NCBI GenBank assembly: GCA_963805405.1
Contig: CAWDUC010000003.1
Coordinates: 51,117-115,116 of the forward strand
Source: JAEUMG01 sp963805405
GTDB lineage: Bacteria > Pseudomonadota > Alphaproteobacteria > Rhizobiales > Aestuariivirgaceae
DNA: 64,000 nt
Direction: 5' to 3'
Part shown: piece by piece, positions 54,601 through 64,000 of the stretch
Numbering within the stretch: position 1 is the stretch's first letter
Layout: every line of letters starts with the position of its first letter
Translations under genes and position numbers: made by a program
Notes under the pieces: generated by a model
Told to the model about the DNA's origin: nothing
Seen by the model: the letters and a program-made list of their open reading frames with translations, nothing else
Databases searched by the model: none

Positions 54601-55094
54601 GCGAGGGGAGACAGCGCCTCCTCGACGCCTTCGAGACCGTGAATGTCAAATTCGGCGAATTGTTCACCCGCCTCTTTGGCGGCGGCAAAGCCGAGCTGCA
54701 ACTCGTCGAGTCGGAGGATCCGCTCGAAGCGGGCCTGGAAATCCTGGCACATCCGCCGGGAAAGAAGCCGACCGTCTTGTCGCTGCTGTCGGGTGGTGAA
54801 CAGACGCTCACTGCCATGTCGCTCATCTTTGCGGTGTTTCTCACCAATCCATCGCCGATCTGCGTGCTCGACGAAGTCGACGCGCCGCTTGACGATCACA
54901 ATGTCGAGCGCTTCTGCAATCTGCTCGACGCGATGCTGGAGCGAACCGAAACCCGCTTCCTCATCATCACGCATCATCCGCTGACCATGGCGCGGATGCA
55001 TCGGCTCTATGGCGTCACCATGATGGAACGTGGTGTTTCCCAGCTCGTCTCCGTCGACCTGCAGCAGGCCGAGGCTCTGCGCGAAGCGAGCTAG
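51639..55094 (+). CDS. smc: Chromosome segregation ATPase SMC
   Basis: Condensin ATPase of 1151 residues, the usual size for alphaproteobacteria. Walker A is VVGPNGCGKSNLLEALRWVM at about 29-48. Long Ala/Glu/Arg-rich coiled coils run at about 170-480 and 640-920. The hinge is at about 490-620 (GLLKVAAGDLWPAMVDAIKV). The C-terminal signature LLSGGEQTLTAMSLIFAVFL and Walker B VLDEVDAPLDDHNV close the protein. The frame is intact over 3.4 kb, which matters for judging the indels seen elsewhere. ScpA/ScpB are not in the window. Confidence 0.96.
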   Translation: MKFSRLRLSGFKSFVEPTELVIETGLTGVVGPNGCGKSNLLEALRWVMGENSYKNMRASGMDDVIFSGTTQRPARNMAEVMLTLANDDRDAPAQFNDSEALDVSRRIEREAGSAYRINGRDVRARDVQLLFADASTGARSPALVRQGQIAEIINSKPQARRLILEEAAGITGLHSRRHEAELKLKAAEQNVARLDDVIAQLESQVSSLRRQARQAQKYRLISAEIRKLEAAGLYVAWRDAAETARRETEALDQLTRILAEHTRAASQTLRERDELGEKLPALREQETIRAAVLQRLNLEQAGLDEEEKRAQARTQELATRLAQIESDLGRERDGLGDIAAAESRLTEEQAALSEAETQDATLRAEAARALQAAAEALANAQETADAAAAKLSELSAQRNALERQIAERRQALARVTREGEEIATRRQALLAALDTAEDGSILSASVEHATQAAAAAESAANSAETAVRAIRQTESDRRQAFDEARRNAERFQTEVRTLTGLLKVAAGDLWPAMVDAIKVKSGYETALGAALGEDIDASGDEAAPAHWRSLPPLSEAPPLPEGATSLLEFVDAPAALTRCLSQAGVVTRAVGLALQAQLRAGQILVSIEGDVWRWDGFTSAADAPSASARRLAERNRLAGLEIEMQAAIGIAEESRRAFDASRSEAEGAVKQERESRDAWRAAIAALDVARRALAQHERKVAESAAQTSALDEAARRVAQSLEEARAAATASEAQFAELPALDGLGEDLRQLRETVNRERGSYGEARAHHDGLERAAAMRGERLKAIEGERKQWRDRETRASQQVEALSARSAETKAALADLALLPERFAEKRARLLTLLQQAERERRAAADDLQAAENAVRAADTALRAAQDRQSTAREDHARAEAHLESARQRHEHCERRIAETLQCEPTTIVGTLGLAEEEIPPQDEIEQKLTKLREDRERLGAVNLRAEEEAEQVAQQLESLKHERDDLIQAITKLRAGIGSLNREGRQRLLDAFETVNVKFGELFTRLFGGGKAELQLVESEDPLEAGLEILAHPPGKKPTVLSLLSGGEQTLTAMSLIFAVFLTNPSPICVLDEVDAPLDDHNVERFCNLLDAMLERTETRFLIITHHPLTMARMHRLYGVTMMERGVSQLVSVDLQQAEALREAS

Positions 55095-55097
55095 CCC

Positions 55098-55715
55098 GTG
55101 ACAGAAAGGCGCTTAAACGTCGTCTTCGATCTGGGGAACGTGCTGCTGCGGTGGGATCCGCGCTTTCTCTTTCGTCAGATTTTTGCCGGCGATGAAGAGC
55201 GGATGGAATGGTTCCTCGCCAATATCTGCTCGAATGAATGGAACATCGAGCAGGACAAGGGGCGAACATTCGAAGAAGCCGTCCGTATGCTCGCCGCCCG
55301 GCATCCCGACCACGCGCCGCATATCCATGCCTATCACGAGCGCTGGCATGAAACGCTCCCAGGTGCGATCGAGGGGTCGGTCGCAATCCTGGAGGAACTG
55401 GATCAGCGAGGCGTGCCGCTTTACGCGATCACCAATTTCAATGGTCCGAAATTTCGCGAGACGCAGAATCGCTTCGATTTTCTGAACAAGTTCCGCGACA
55501 TCGTGGTGTCCGGCGAAGTTGAGATGCTCAAGCCCGATCGCGAAATTTTTGAGCATTTCCTGGCCCGCAACGATCTCGCCGCGGGCGACTGCCTGTTTAT
55601 CGACGACAATCGCGACAATGTCAGGGGCGCAAGGACTGTGGGCCTTGACGCCATTGTCTTTGAATCTCCCGAACAATTGCGACGAGACTTGAGGCAGCGC
55701 AGCCTGTTAGGCTAG
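55098..55715 (+). CDS. HAD-superfamily hydrolase (haloacid dehalogenase-like)
   Basis: A 205-residue phosphatase-like protein. The nucleophile motif is FDLGNVLLRWD (about 9-19), the second motif AITNFNGPKF, and the third KPDREIFEHFLARNDL followed by CLFIDDNRDNVRGA. The GNVL pattern is shared with YihX-like alpha-D-glucose-1-phosphate phosphatases and with 2-haloacid dehalogenases; the substrate cannot be decided. It starts three bases after the smc stop, with GTG at 55098. Confidence 0.87.
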   Translation: MTERRLNVVFDLGNVLLRWDPRFLFRQIFAGDEERMEWFLANICSNEWNIEQDKGRTFEEAVRMLAARHPDHAPHIHAYHERWHETLPGAIEGSVAILEELDQRGVPLYAITNFNGPKFRETQNRFDFLNKFRDIVVSGEVEMLKPDREIFEHFLARNDLAAGDCLFIDDNRDNVRGARTVGLDAIVFESPEQLRRDLRQRSLLG

Positions 55716-55884
55716 GCGAATCGCCGCATTGTCGCCGATCCAGACAAACTACAGCTTTTTCAAAGGCTTAATTGCACAATGCGTTGCTTGACACCAAAAT
55801 GCCCAAACACTATGTTGCGCGCGATTTTCGGGGGGCGTTGGCGCCGCTGCGAGCGAATTTCTTGAGCGCGATCCATAACTCATA
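55716..55884. other. Leader region of the F0 ATP synthase operon
   Basis: A short gene-free stretch that contains the promoter at 55788-55816 and the unusual start region of atpI. Confidence 0.6.
55788..55816 (+). promoter_or_regulatory. Sigma-70 type promoter of the atpI-B-E-F'-F operon
   Basis: TTGACA at 55788-55793 and TATGTT at 55811-55816 are separated by exactly 17 bases. The element lies about 70 bases before the first plausible atpI codon and just after the preceding gene. Confidence 0.75.
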
Positions 55885-56240
55885 ATGGCCACGAGCCAGG
55901 CAAGGATCGCCTGAAGGATTTCGAACGGCGGCTGGAACAATCGCTTCAGTCGCAGGGCAAGGCTACCGGACCCGACAAGACGGAGGGTACGGCCGCCGGT
56001 CTCGCCATGCGCGTGATTGTTGAACTCATCGTGGGCGTTGCCGTCTGCATGGGTTTGGGTTGGATGGCCGACAAGTATTTCGGCACGGCGCCGTGGTTCA
56101 TGCTGGCACTGATGCCAGTTGGATTTGCGGCGGGAATCGTGAACGTCATGCGATTGTCGAGCAGCAAGCAGGCGGACGCAGTACTCGGCGGCAAAGGCCC
56201 TGTGGCGCCTTCCGTCAAAGACGACGAAGATGAGGATTGA
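55885..56240 (+). CDS. atpI: ATP synthase accessory protein AtpI (AtpZ/AtpI family), unclear start
   Basis: Small membrane protein that assists F0 assembly, with two helices (MRVIVELIVGVAVCMGLGWM and the APWFMLALMPVGFAAG segment) and an acidic tail. Coding sequence typical of the family (KDRLKDFERRLEQSLQSQGK) extends upstream of the first in-frame ATG at 56007, but no normal start exists there. Either ATA at 55875 is used or, more likely, one base is missing just after the ATG at 55885. Its stop overlaps the TTG codon before the atpB GTG. Confidence 0.8.
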
Positions 56241-56242
56241 TC

Positions 56243-57010
56243 GTGGCGACAAGCACAACTGAGACGGTCGGCGAAGCCGGCGCCGCACACGCCGAAAAAG
56301 TCATCGATCCCATCCACCAGTTCCAGATCCACAAGCTCATCGATCTTGGCCCGTTCTCCCTGACCAATTCCGGCCTCTGGGCCATTATCGCGGTGATCTG
56401 CATCGTTGCGCTGTTCATGCTGGCGCCGCGCAACCTGATACCGACCCGGCTTCAGTCGGCTGCCGAAAGCATTTACGAACTGGTCGACAACATGACCAAG
56501 GAAGTGCTGCACGAGAATGCCAAAACCTACTTCCCCTTCGTGCTCACGCTCTTCACCTTCATCCTTTTCTGCAACGTCCTCGGCCTCGTGCCCTACTCAT
56601 TCACGGTCACGAGCCACATCATCGTCACGCTGGCCCTGGCGCTCCTCGTTTTCATCGGGGCTACCGTTATCGGTTTCTACCGCAATGGTTTCGGCTATCT
56701 GAAGCTCTTCTCGCCTTCGGGCGTGCCGATCTTCCTGTTGCCCCTCGTCGTAGTGATCGAGATCGTTTCCTACTTCATCAGGCCGATGAGCCTGTCGATC
56801 CGTCTCTTCGCCAATATGATGGCGGGTCACATGATGCTCAAGGTGATGGCCGGCTTCGTCGTCATGCTCGGCATCACCGCCGGCTGGCTGCCGCTTGCCG
56901 CGATGATCGGCCTTTACGGCCTTGAGCTGCTGGTTGCCGCTCTGCAGGCTTATGTCTTTGCCCTTCTCACCTGCATGTATCTCAGCGATGCGATGCATGT
57001 GGATCACTAA
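56243..57010 (+). CDS. atpB: ATP synthase F0 subunit a
   Basis: Proton-channel subunit, 255 residues from GTG at 56243; the overlapping TTG at 56237 is the alternative. Landmarks are HPIHQF-like IDPIHQFQIHKLI near the start, LGLVPYSFTVTSHI, and the essential arginine in SIRLFANMMAGHMMLKV. The C-terminal helix with GLELLVAALQAYVFALLT carries the conserved glutamate and glutamine. Confidence 0.96.
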   Translation: MATSTTETVGEAGAAHAEKVIDPIHQFQIHKLIDLGPFSLTNSGLWAIIAVICIVALFMLAPRNLIPTRLQSAAESIYELVDNMTKEVLHENAKTYFPFVLTLFTFILFCNVLGLVPYSFTVTSHIIVTLALALLVFIGATVIGFYRNGFGYLKLFSPSGVPIFLLPLVVVIEIVSYFIRPMSLSIRLFANMMAGHMMLKVMAGFVVMLGITAGWLPLAAMIGLYGLELLVAALQAYVFALLTCMYLSDAMHVDH

Positions 57011-57052
57011 CGACTGAAATTTCAACCCATCCAATCGACAGGAGATCTCAAG

Positions 57053-57277
57053 ATGGAACTCGATGCAGCGAAGATGATCGGTGCAGGTATCGCGGCGATC
57101 GCACTCGGCGGCGCCGGTATCGGTATCGGGCATATTTTCGGCAACTACCTGGCGGGCGCGCTGCGCAATCCGGCGGCCGCTGCCGGCCAGCGTGGCACGC
57201 TGTTTCTCGGCTTCGCCTTCGCCGAAGCGACGGGCCTCATCGGCTTCGCCGTCGCCATGCTCATCCTGTACGGTTGA
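57053..57277 (+). CDS. atpE: ATP synthase F0 subunit c
   Basis: A 74-residue, two-helix hairpin forming the proton-driven ring. The glycine-rich first helix (GAGIAAIALGGAGIGIGHIF) and the polar loop LRNPAAA are clear. The proton-carrying glutamate is in AEATGLIGFAVAMLI. GGAG six to nine bases before the ATG gives strong translation, as usual for this abundant subunit. Confidence 0.97.
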   Translation: MELDAAKMIGAGIAAIALGGAGIGIGHIFGNYLAGALRNPAAAAGQRGTLFLGFAFAEATGLIGFAVAMLILYG

Positions 57278-57336
57278 GGCATACTCTTCCAACATCGCCT
57301 GACTCCATCAGGCGCTGATACACCGAGAGGACGCCG

Positions 57337-57822
57337 ATGCCGCAACTTGATGTGACTGCTTGGCCGCCGCAGCTCTTTTGGCTGGCGATCACCTTCGTCA
57401 CGCTCTACATCGTGATTTCGCGCTACGTCGTTCCGCGTACCGGCGGGGTTATCGAGGCGCGCAAGTCGCAAGTGACGTCGGATCTGGCGGCTGCGCAGAA
57501 GCTCAAGGGCGATACGGACTCGGCAATTGTCGCCTATGAAGCTTCGCTCGCCGAAGCCCGCCAGAAGGCAAATGCCATCGGGCAGGAAGTGCGCGAGAAG
57601 CTCGGAGCAGAGACCGAGAAGGAGCGTTCGCGTCTCGATGCCGATCTTGCCCAGAAGATTGCGGGCGCTGAGAAGCTCATCGCAGACGCCAAGTCGAAAG
57701 CCTTGAGCGACGTACACCAGGTGGCGAGCGATATCGCAGGCGAGATCACCACGAGCCTTACTGGCATCAAGGCGGCCGCAGCGGATGTTGCGGCTGCAGT
57801 CGAGCGCGCGGCGCGCAAGTAG
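57337..57822 (+). CDS. atpF2: ATP synthase F0 subunit b'
   Basis: One of the two different stator subunits found in alphaproteobacteria and cyanobacteria. The 161 residues have one N-terminal helix (LFWLAITFVTLYIVISRYVV) and a long charged coiled coil. It is placed between subunit c and subunit b, the standard order. The b' type is recognised by the tail-like N terminus MPQLDVTAWPPQLFW. Confidence 0.94.
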   Translation: MPQLDVTAWPPQLFWLAITFVTLYIVISRYVVPRTGGVIEARKSQVTSDLAAAQKLKGDTDSAIVAYEASLAEARQKANAIGQEVREKLGAETEKERSRLDADLAQKIAGAEKLIADAKSKALSDVHQVASDIAGEITTSLTGIKAAAADVAAAVERAARK

Positions 57823-57836
57823 GAGACCGGCAAGCC

Positions 57837-58328
57837 ATGGAATTCTTCCACGAGGCGGAGACCTGGGTACTGGTCGCCTTCATTCTTTTCGTTGCGGTGC
57901 TCGTCTATCTGAAGGTGCCTGGCAAGGTCGCAACGATGCTCGACGATCGCGCCAGCAAGATCGCGTCCGAGCTTGCCGAAGCAAAGCGGCTTCGCGAAGA
58001 AGCGCAGGCTCTTCTTGCCGAATATCAGAAGAAGCGCGTCGATGCCGAGCGCGATGCGGTGAACATCATCGAGCAGGCTAAGCGTGAAGCGGAAGCCTTT
58101 GCGCATGAAGCGCGCGCCAAGCTCTCCGAAACGCTCGACCGCCGGGGCCGCCAGGCCGAACAGAAGATCGCCCAGGCGGAAGCGCAGGCAATCAAGGAAG
58201 TTCGCAATATCGCGACCGATCTTGCTGTCGCCGCCGCCGGGCATCTGATCGGCACTACGGCGAAAGGCCAGACCGGCACGAAGCTGGTCGAAGATTCGAT
58301 CTCCCAGGTCAAGTCGAAGCTGAATTGA
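57837..58328 (+). CDS. atpF: ATP synthase F0 subunit b
   Basis: Second stator subunit, 163 residues, with the N-terminal helix after EFFHEAETWVLVAFILFVAV and then RASKIASELAEAKRLREEAQ in the coiled coil. It starts 14 bases after the b' stop. It is the last gene of the F0 operon; the F1 genes are elsewhere, as is usual in these bacteria. Confidence 0.95.
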   Translation: MEFFHEAETWVLVAFILFVAVLVYLKVPGKVATMLDDRASKIASELAEAKRLREEAQALLAEYQKKRVDAERDAVNIIEQAKREAEAFAHEARAKLSETLDRRGRQAEQKIAQAEAQAIKEVRNIATDLAVAAAGHLIGTTAKGQTGTKLVEDSISQVKSKLN

Positions 58329-58665
58329 GTTTCGGCCTTTCGCGTTTGCCGACTGGGTCTAAGCCGATATTTTTTTGAGGCATGATTTGGCGATCGCATG
58401 GGCCGCCAGAATTTGGGCGGTCAATCGCCCCGCCGATACCGCGTAACCCGCCGGTCACGATGGCAATCCGTCCGCTTCAATCGTAGGTCACCGGCATCTT
58501 CGGCATAGCCATGTCGTTGCGACCAATCTGGCAGGACAGGTTACCGCGTCAACCGCAAGGCCAATGGCGGTGCTCAAACTCAACTCCTTCCCATCTCACC
58601 GCAGTTGGAGAAGCACTTGAGCCGATCGTCTATTATCGCTTGACTAAGTTCTATTTCTGTTCTAT
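58329..58665. other. Intergenic stretch with a short-chain dehydrogenase remnant
   Basis: No intact gene. A decayed N-terminal SDR fragment at about 58395-58497 is listed separately. No terminator was found for the F0 operon. Confidence 0.5.
58395..58497 (-). pseudogene. Remnant of a short-chain dehydrogenase (SDR) start
   Basis: On the minus strand, MPVTYD, a stop codon, then SGRIAIVTGGLRGIGGAI match the beginning of SDR proteins, including the TGG-x3-GIG cofactor motif. After a further shift another frame reads TAQILAAHAIAKS, fitting the next helix. Only this first part of the gene remains. Confidence 0.5.
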
Positions 58666-58674
58666 ATGTTGCTT

Positions 58675-59395
58675 ATGGACTGGAACTTGGCCATCGAAAG
58701 CAAGCGCGCACCCTTGTTGCAGCACGTATTGGGGCTGTTCGCCAGGATCGGGCTCACCGAGGGTCTTACGATCGAGCGCGTGTCGAGGCCTGTTTACCGC
58801 GAGGTGCTAGGCATCCTCAGAACAGCGGAATCAGCGGTCAGGCGCCTGATCATCGCCGCAGCGCGCGACATCGTGGTCGAGTATAAGCCCCGGCGCCCGG
58901 CGTCGGTGAAGCCCAAAACATCCAGCAAAGACAAAGGCCGGCCGAAAGACGAGGGCAAGGCCAAGCGCAAGCGCAGGCCACTCTTCGGGTTGTTCGATCC
59001 GATCAGGCGTTTTCGCCGCCGCTTCAAGAAGAGGCGCAGGGCCGAACCCCGCATCCACTCCATCGAGTCATTCCTCCAGCAGAAACAGGCTGAGATCGCC
59101 GCCGCTCCAGGCAAAGCAGCAAGTCGTCGACGACGGCACCGTGAGCGCGAAGAACCTGATCCGCCGTCTCATCGCCGTCGTGGATGCCTTGCAAGACATC
59201 CCGCGCCAGGCTCGGCGCTACGCGCAGTGGTCGAGCAAGCCCTATGAGGAGCGCCATCCGCAAAGACGATCGGCGCTGCGCGTCGGCCGGCCGCCCGGAT
59301 TCCGAAAGCGGGCAAAGCACGAAGTCGACGAGATCCTCAAAGAATGCCACTGGCTCGCCCGCAACGCGATGCCTCAGCTCGACGACACGTCGTAA
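58675..59395 (+). CDS. Unknown highly basic protein, frameshifted near 59100
   Basis: From the ATG at 58675 (also possible: 58666), the first part has a helical N terminus (RAPLLQHVLGLFARIGLTEG). A stretch very rich in Lys and Arg (about 75-135) follows, then RIHSIESFLQQKQAEIAA. The frame then decays, but another frame continues with QAKQQVVDDGTVSAKNLIRR and ends NAMPQLDDTS at 59393-59395. Removing one base near 59096-59105 joins them into a 239-residue protein. I recognise no family. The basic middle suggests nucleic-acid or membrane binding, an inference from composition only. Confidence 0.6.
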
Positions 59396-59404
59396 GCCAA
59401 ATCC

Positions 59405-59474
59405 GTCACCCCAGCGAAAGCTGGGACCCATCAAATCATGTCACGATGGATGCCAGCCTTCGCTGGCATGACGG
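59405..59474. repeat. Inverted pair of REP-like hairpin elements
   Basis: Two similar ~28-base units face each other. The first forms CCCAGC-GAAA-GCTGGG, the second TGCCAGC-CTTC-GCTGGCA. Both are flanked by GTCA and CCATC on the corresponding sides. They sit between the 3' ends of converging genes, a typical place for REP-type elements, and may also aid termination. Confidence 0.75.
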
Positions 59475-59558
59475 TTCGTGTACGGAGCAATCCGCGAACA
59501 ACGAGGCCCTCTGCGCTAGGCCATCGCCACGAGGTGCACGCGCCGTCGCGGGCAAGCG

Positions 59559-59577
59559 AACGCCGCTTGTCGGCGTT
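59559..59577 (-). terminator. Weak hairpin after gcvP
   Basis: The perfect seven-base stem AACGCCG/CGGCGTT with a five-base loop begins four bases after the gcvP stop. No T run follows, so it is at best a weak or factor-assisted terminator. Confidence 0.35.
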
Positions 59578-59581
59578 GGCC

Positions 59582-62490
<2,909 letters not shown>

Positions 62491-62494
<4 letters not shown>

Positions 62495-62865
62495 CCTTCG
62501 GCGACGAATTTGTCGTAAGCAGCCTTGTCCATGAGGTCGGAAAGTTCGCCGGGATTTTTGAGCTTCAGCTTCATGAACCAGCCCTCGCTCTCAGCGGCGC
62601 GATTGACGAGGGAGGGATCGCTGGAAAGCTCCCCGTTGATGGCGAGCACTTCGCCAGTCACGGGCGCATAAACTTCGCTCGCCGCCTTGACGCTTTCGAC
62701 GACCGCGGCCTCGCCGCCCTTGGTAACCTGCTTGCCGACAGCCGGCAGATCGACAAAGACGACATCTCCCAATTGCTCCTGCGCGTGATTGGTGATGCCG
62801 ACTGTGGCCGTATCTCCCTCGACCGAGATCCATTCGTGGTCTTTCGTGAATCGCAATTCTGGCAC
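62491..62865 (-). CDS. gcvH: Glycine cleavage system H protein
   Basis: Lipoyl carrier of the glycine cleavage system, 124 residues. The lipoylated lysine is in AAVVESVKAASEVYAPVTGE, with the family start LRFTKDHEWISVEGD preceded by MPE. Its stop overlaps the gcvP start by four bases, so translation is coupled. It lies 11 bases after gcvT. Confidence 0.97.
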
Positions 62866-62876
62866 GTCCCGTCTCC

Positions 62877-64000
62877 TCAGCGTTTATAAGTATGGGGTAC
62901 GAAGGGCATTGGCGCGACTGCCGCCGGCAATGGCTTGTCACGCACGATCAATGATATTGGCGTGCCCTGTTCGGCATAGCGGGTCTCGACATAGCCCATA
63001 GCAATCGGGGCATTCACCGTCGGCCCAAACCCGCCCGAGGTCACCGTGCCGATGCGCGCGCCGTCCGCAGACTGAATGGGCGCGCCTTCGCGGGCCGGTG
63101 CGCGGCCATCCGGCCTTATGCCCACGCGCTTGCGCGACGGTCCGTCTTTCAGTTCCCTCAGGATCCGTTCGGACCCGATGAAGCCACCTTCGCTCTTGCG
63201 GCGCTTGCCAATCGACCAGGAGAGCCCGGCCTCGACCGGGCTCGTCGTCTCATCGATGTCGTGACCGTAGAGGCAGAGGCCGGCTTCGAGCCGCAGCGAA
63301 TCGCGTGCGCCCAAGCCGATCGCCTTCACTTCCGGCTCGGCCAGAAGCGTCTCGGCGAGCCGCGTCGCGTCCTCGGCCCTGACAGAAATCTCGAAGCCGT
63401 CCTCGCCGGTATAGCCGGATCGAGCGATATGGCAGTCGATGCCGTCGAAGGAGGCGCGGATAGAACTCATGAAGGCGAGCGAGGAGGATTCGGCACAATG
63501 TCGCGCCAAGACGCCTACAGCCTTCGGGCCCTGCAATGCCAAGAGCGCTCGGTCATCAGCGCGATGCAAATCGATTCCATCGGGCAGATGCCGGCGCAGC
63601 CAATCGTAATCAATGTCCTTGCGCGAAGCGTTGACGACAAGGCCAAGCCGGCCATCATCATTTTCAGAAAGCGAACGGCTGACCATCAAGTCGTCGATGA
63701 TGCCGCCATCGGGCGTCGTGAACTGCGTGTAGCGAATTCGGCCAAGGCCAAGCCCGAGCACGTCGCCCGGCACGAGCTTCTCCAGTGCTTTCGCGACGCT
63801 CGGATGATCGGTTCCGACCAGCGTTGCCTGGCCCATATGGGAGACGTCGAACAAGCCCGCATTGGCACGGGTCCAGTTATGCTCGGCGACGATGCCGGTC
63901 GGATACTGGACAGGCATTTCATAGCCGGCGAAGGGTACGAGGCGTGCGCCAAGCTTCAGATGCAATTCGTAAAGCGGCGTTCGCTTGAGTATTTCTGTGG
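62877..64000 (-). CDS. gcvT: Glycine cleavage system T protein (aminomethyltransferase), partial at the window edge
   Basis: Transfers the aminomethyl carbon to tetrahydrofolate and releases ammonia. Landmarks are KLGARLVPFAGYEMPVQYPT near the N terminus, GLFDVSHMGQATLVG, ALLALQGPKAVGVL and RSGYTGEDGFEI, with KRRKSEGGFIGSERIL in the C-terminal half. Coding continues to the last base of the window (TEILKRTPLYELH), so the first few codons and any upstream glycine riboswitch are outside. It heads the gcvT-gcvH-gcvP unit. Confidence 0.95.
   Translation of the reverse strand, partial: TEILKRTPLYELHLKLGARLVPFAGYEMPVQYPTGIVAEHNWTRANAGLFDVSHMGQATLVGTDHPSVAKALEKLVPGDVLGLGLGRIRYTQFTTPDGGIIDDLMVSRSLSENDDGRLGLVVNASRKDIDYDWLRRHLPDGIDLHRADDRALLALQGPKAVGVLARHCAESSSLAFMSSIRASFDGIDCHIARSGYTGEDGFEISVRAEDATRLAETLLAEPEVKAIGLGARDSLRLEAGLCLYGHDIDETTSPVEAGLSWSIGKRRKSEGGFIGSERILRELKDGPSRKRVGIRPDGRAPAREGAPIQSADGARIGTVTSGGFGPTVNAPIAMGYVETRYAEQGTPISLIVRDKPLPAAVAPMPFVPHTYKR

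Noticed and set aside
62877..64000. Glycine riboswitch before the gcv genes
   Set aside because: The 5' end of gcvT is at or beyond the window edge, so no leader sequence is available to judge.

Overview
The window looks like chromosome from an alphaproteobacterium of the Hyphomicrobiales (Rhizobiales) type. The evidence is a CcrM-type GANTC methyltransferase behind a perfect TTAA-N7-TTAA (CtrA-like) box, split atpF'/atpF genes in an F0 operon, a moderately high GC content, and core neighbours (mutY, DciA-like, DsbA-like, smc) in an order I associate with that group. Species cannot be named from the sequence.

Layout. 0.2-2 kb: an exported arylsulfatase with a clean terminator. 2.1-2.5 kb: the 3' part of a tRNA-Thr(GGU) and the first 72 codons of a cation/proton antiporter, both broken. 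2.5-9.3 kb: a DUF2254 membrane protein and a complete branched-chain amino-acid-type ABC transporter operon on the minus strand. 9.7-21.6 kb: an accessory cluster of envelope and ion-stress genes (DUF2798, host-attachment-like protein, YihY/BrkB, BON-MscS channel, Ca2+/H+ antiporter, PQQ glucose dehydrogenase, a 5'-truncated Na+/H+ antiporter, CsbD-like protein) with several broken small genes. 22.3-27.3 kb: a GYD protein and a TetR-acyl-CoA dehydrogenase-acyl-CoA ligase operon. 27.6-28.6 kb: a graveyard of IS5-, rve- and IS3-type transposase pieces plus a second, truncated copy of the mscS 3' end.

29-36.3 kb: a LacI regulator divergent from a sugar ABC transporter (two tandem binding proteins, ATPase, permease) and an aldo/keto reductase, with two perfect palindromes in the shared control region. 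36.3-37.2 kb: a gene-free stretch with short GC-rich repeats and nested palindromes. This marks the change to core chromosome.

37.2-64 kb: core genes. These are family-4 uracil-DNA glycosylase, LysE exporter, moaB, a membrane adenylate cyclase, an EamA transporter, a radical SAM protein, a PEP mutase-like enzyme, rnhB, ccrM, a GNAT acetyltransferase, two HAD hydrolases, an acyl-CoA dehydrogenase, an HxlR regulator, mutY, a DciA-like protein, a DsbA-like oxidoreductase, smc, the F0 operon (atpI-B-E-F'-F), an unknown basic protein, and the glycine cleavage genes gcvP-gcvH-gcvT (gcvT runs off the right edge).

A recurring oddity is single-base indels that break otherwise conserved reading frames in at least eight places, in core as well as accessory genes. 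They are either assembly or sequencing errors or real decay, and every frameshift call below should be read with that in mind. I saw no complete novel defence, biosynthetic or mobile system. The most interesting signals are the ccrM control region, the two complementary antiporter halves at the ends of the accessory segment, the 36.6 kb repeat cluster and the compensated frameshift in the second sugar-binding protein.
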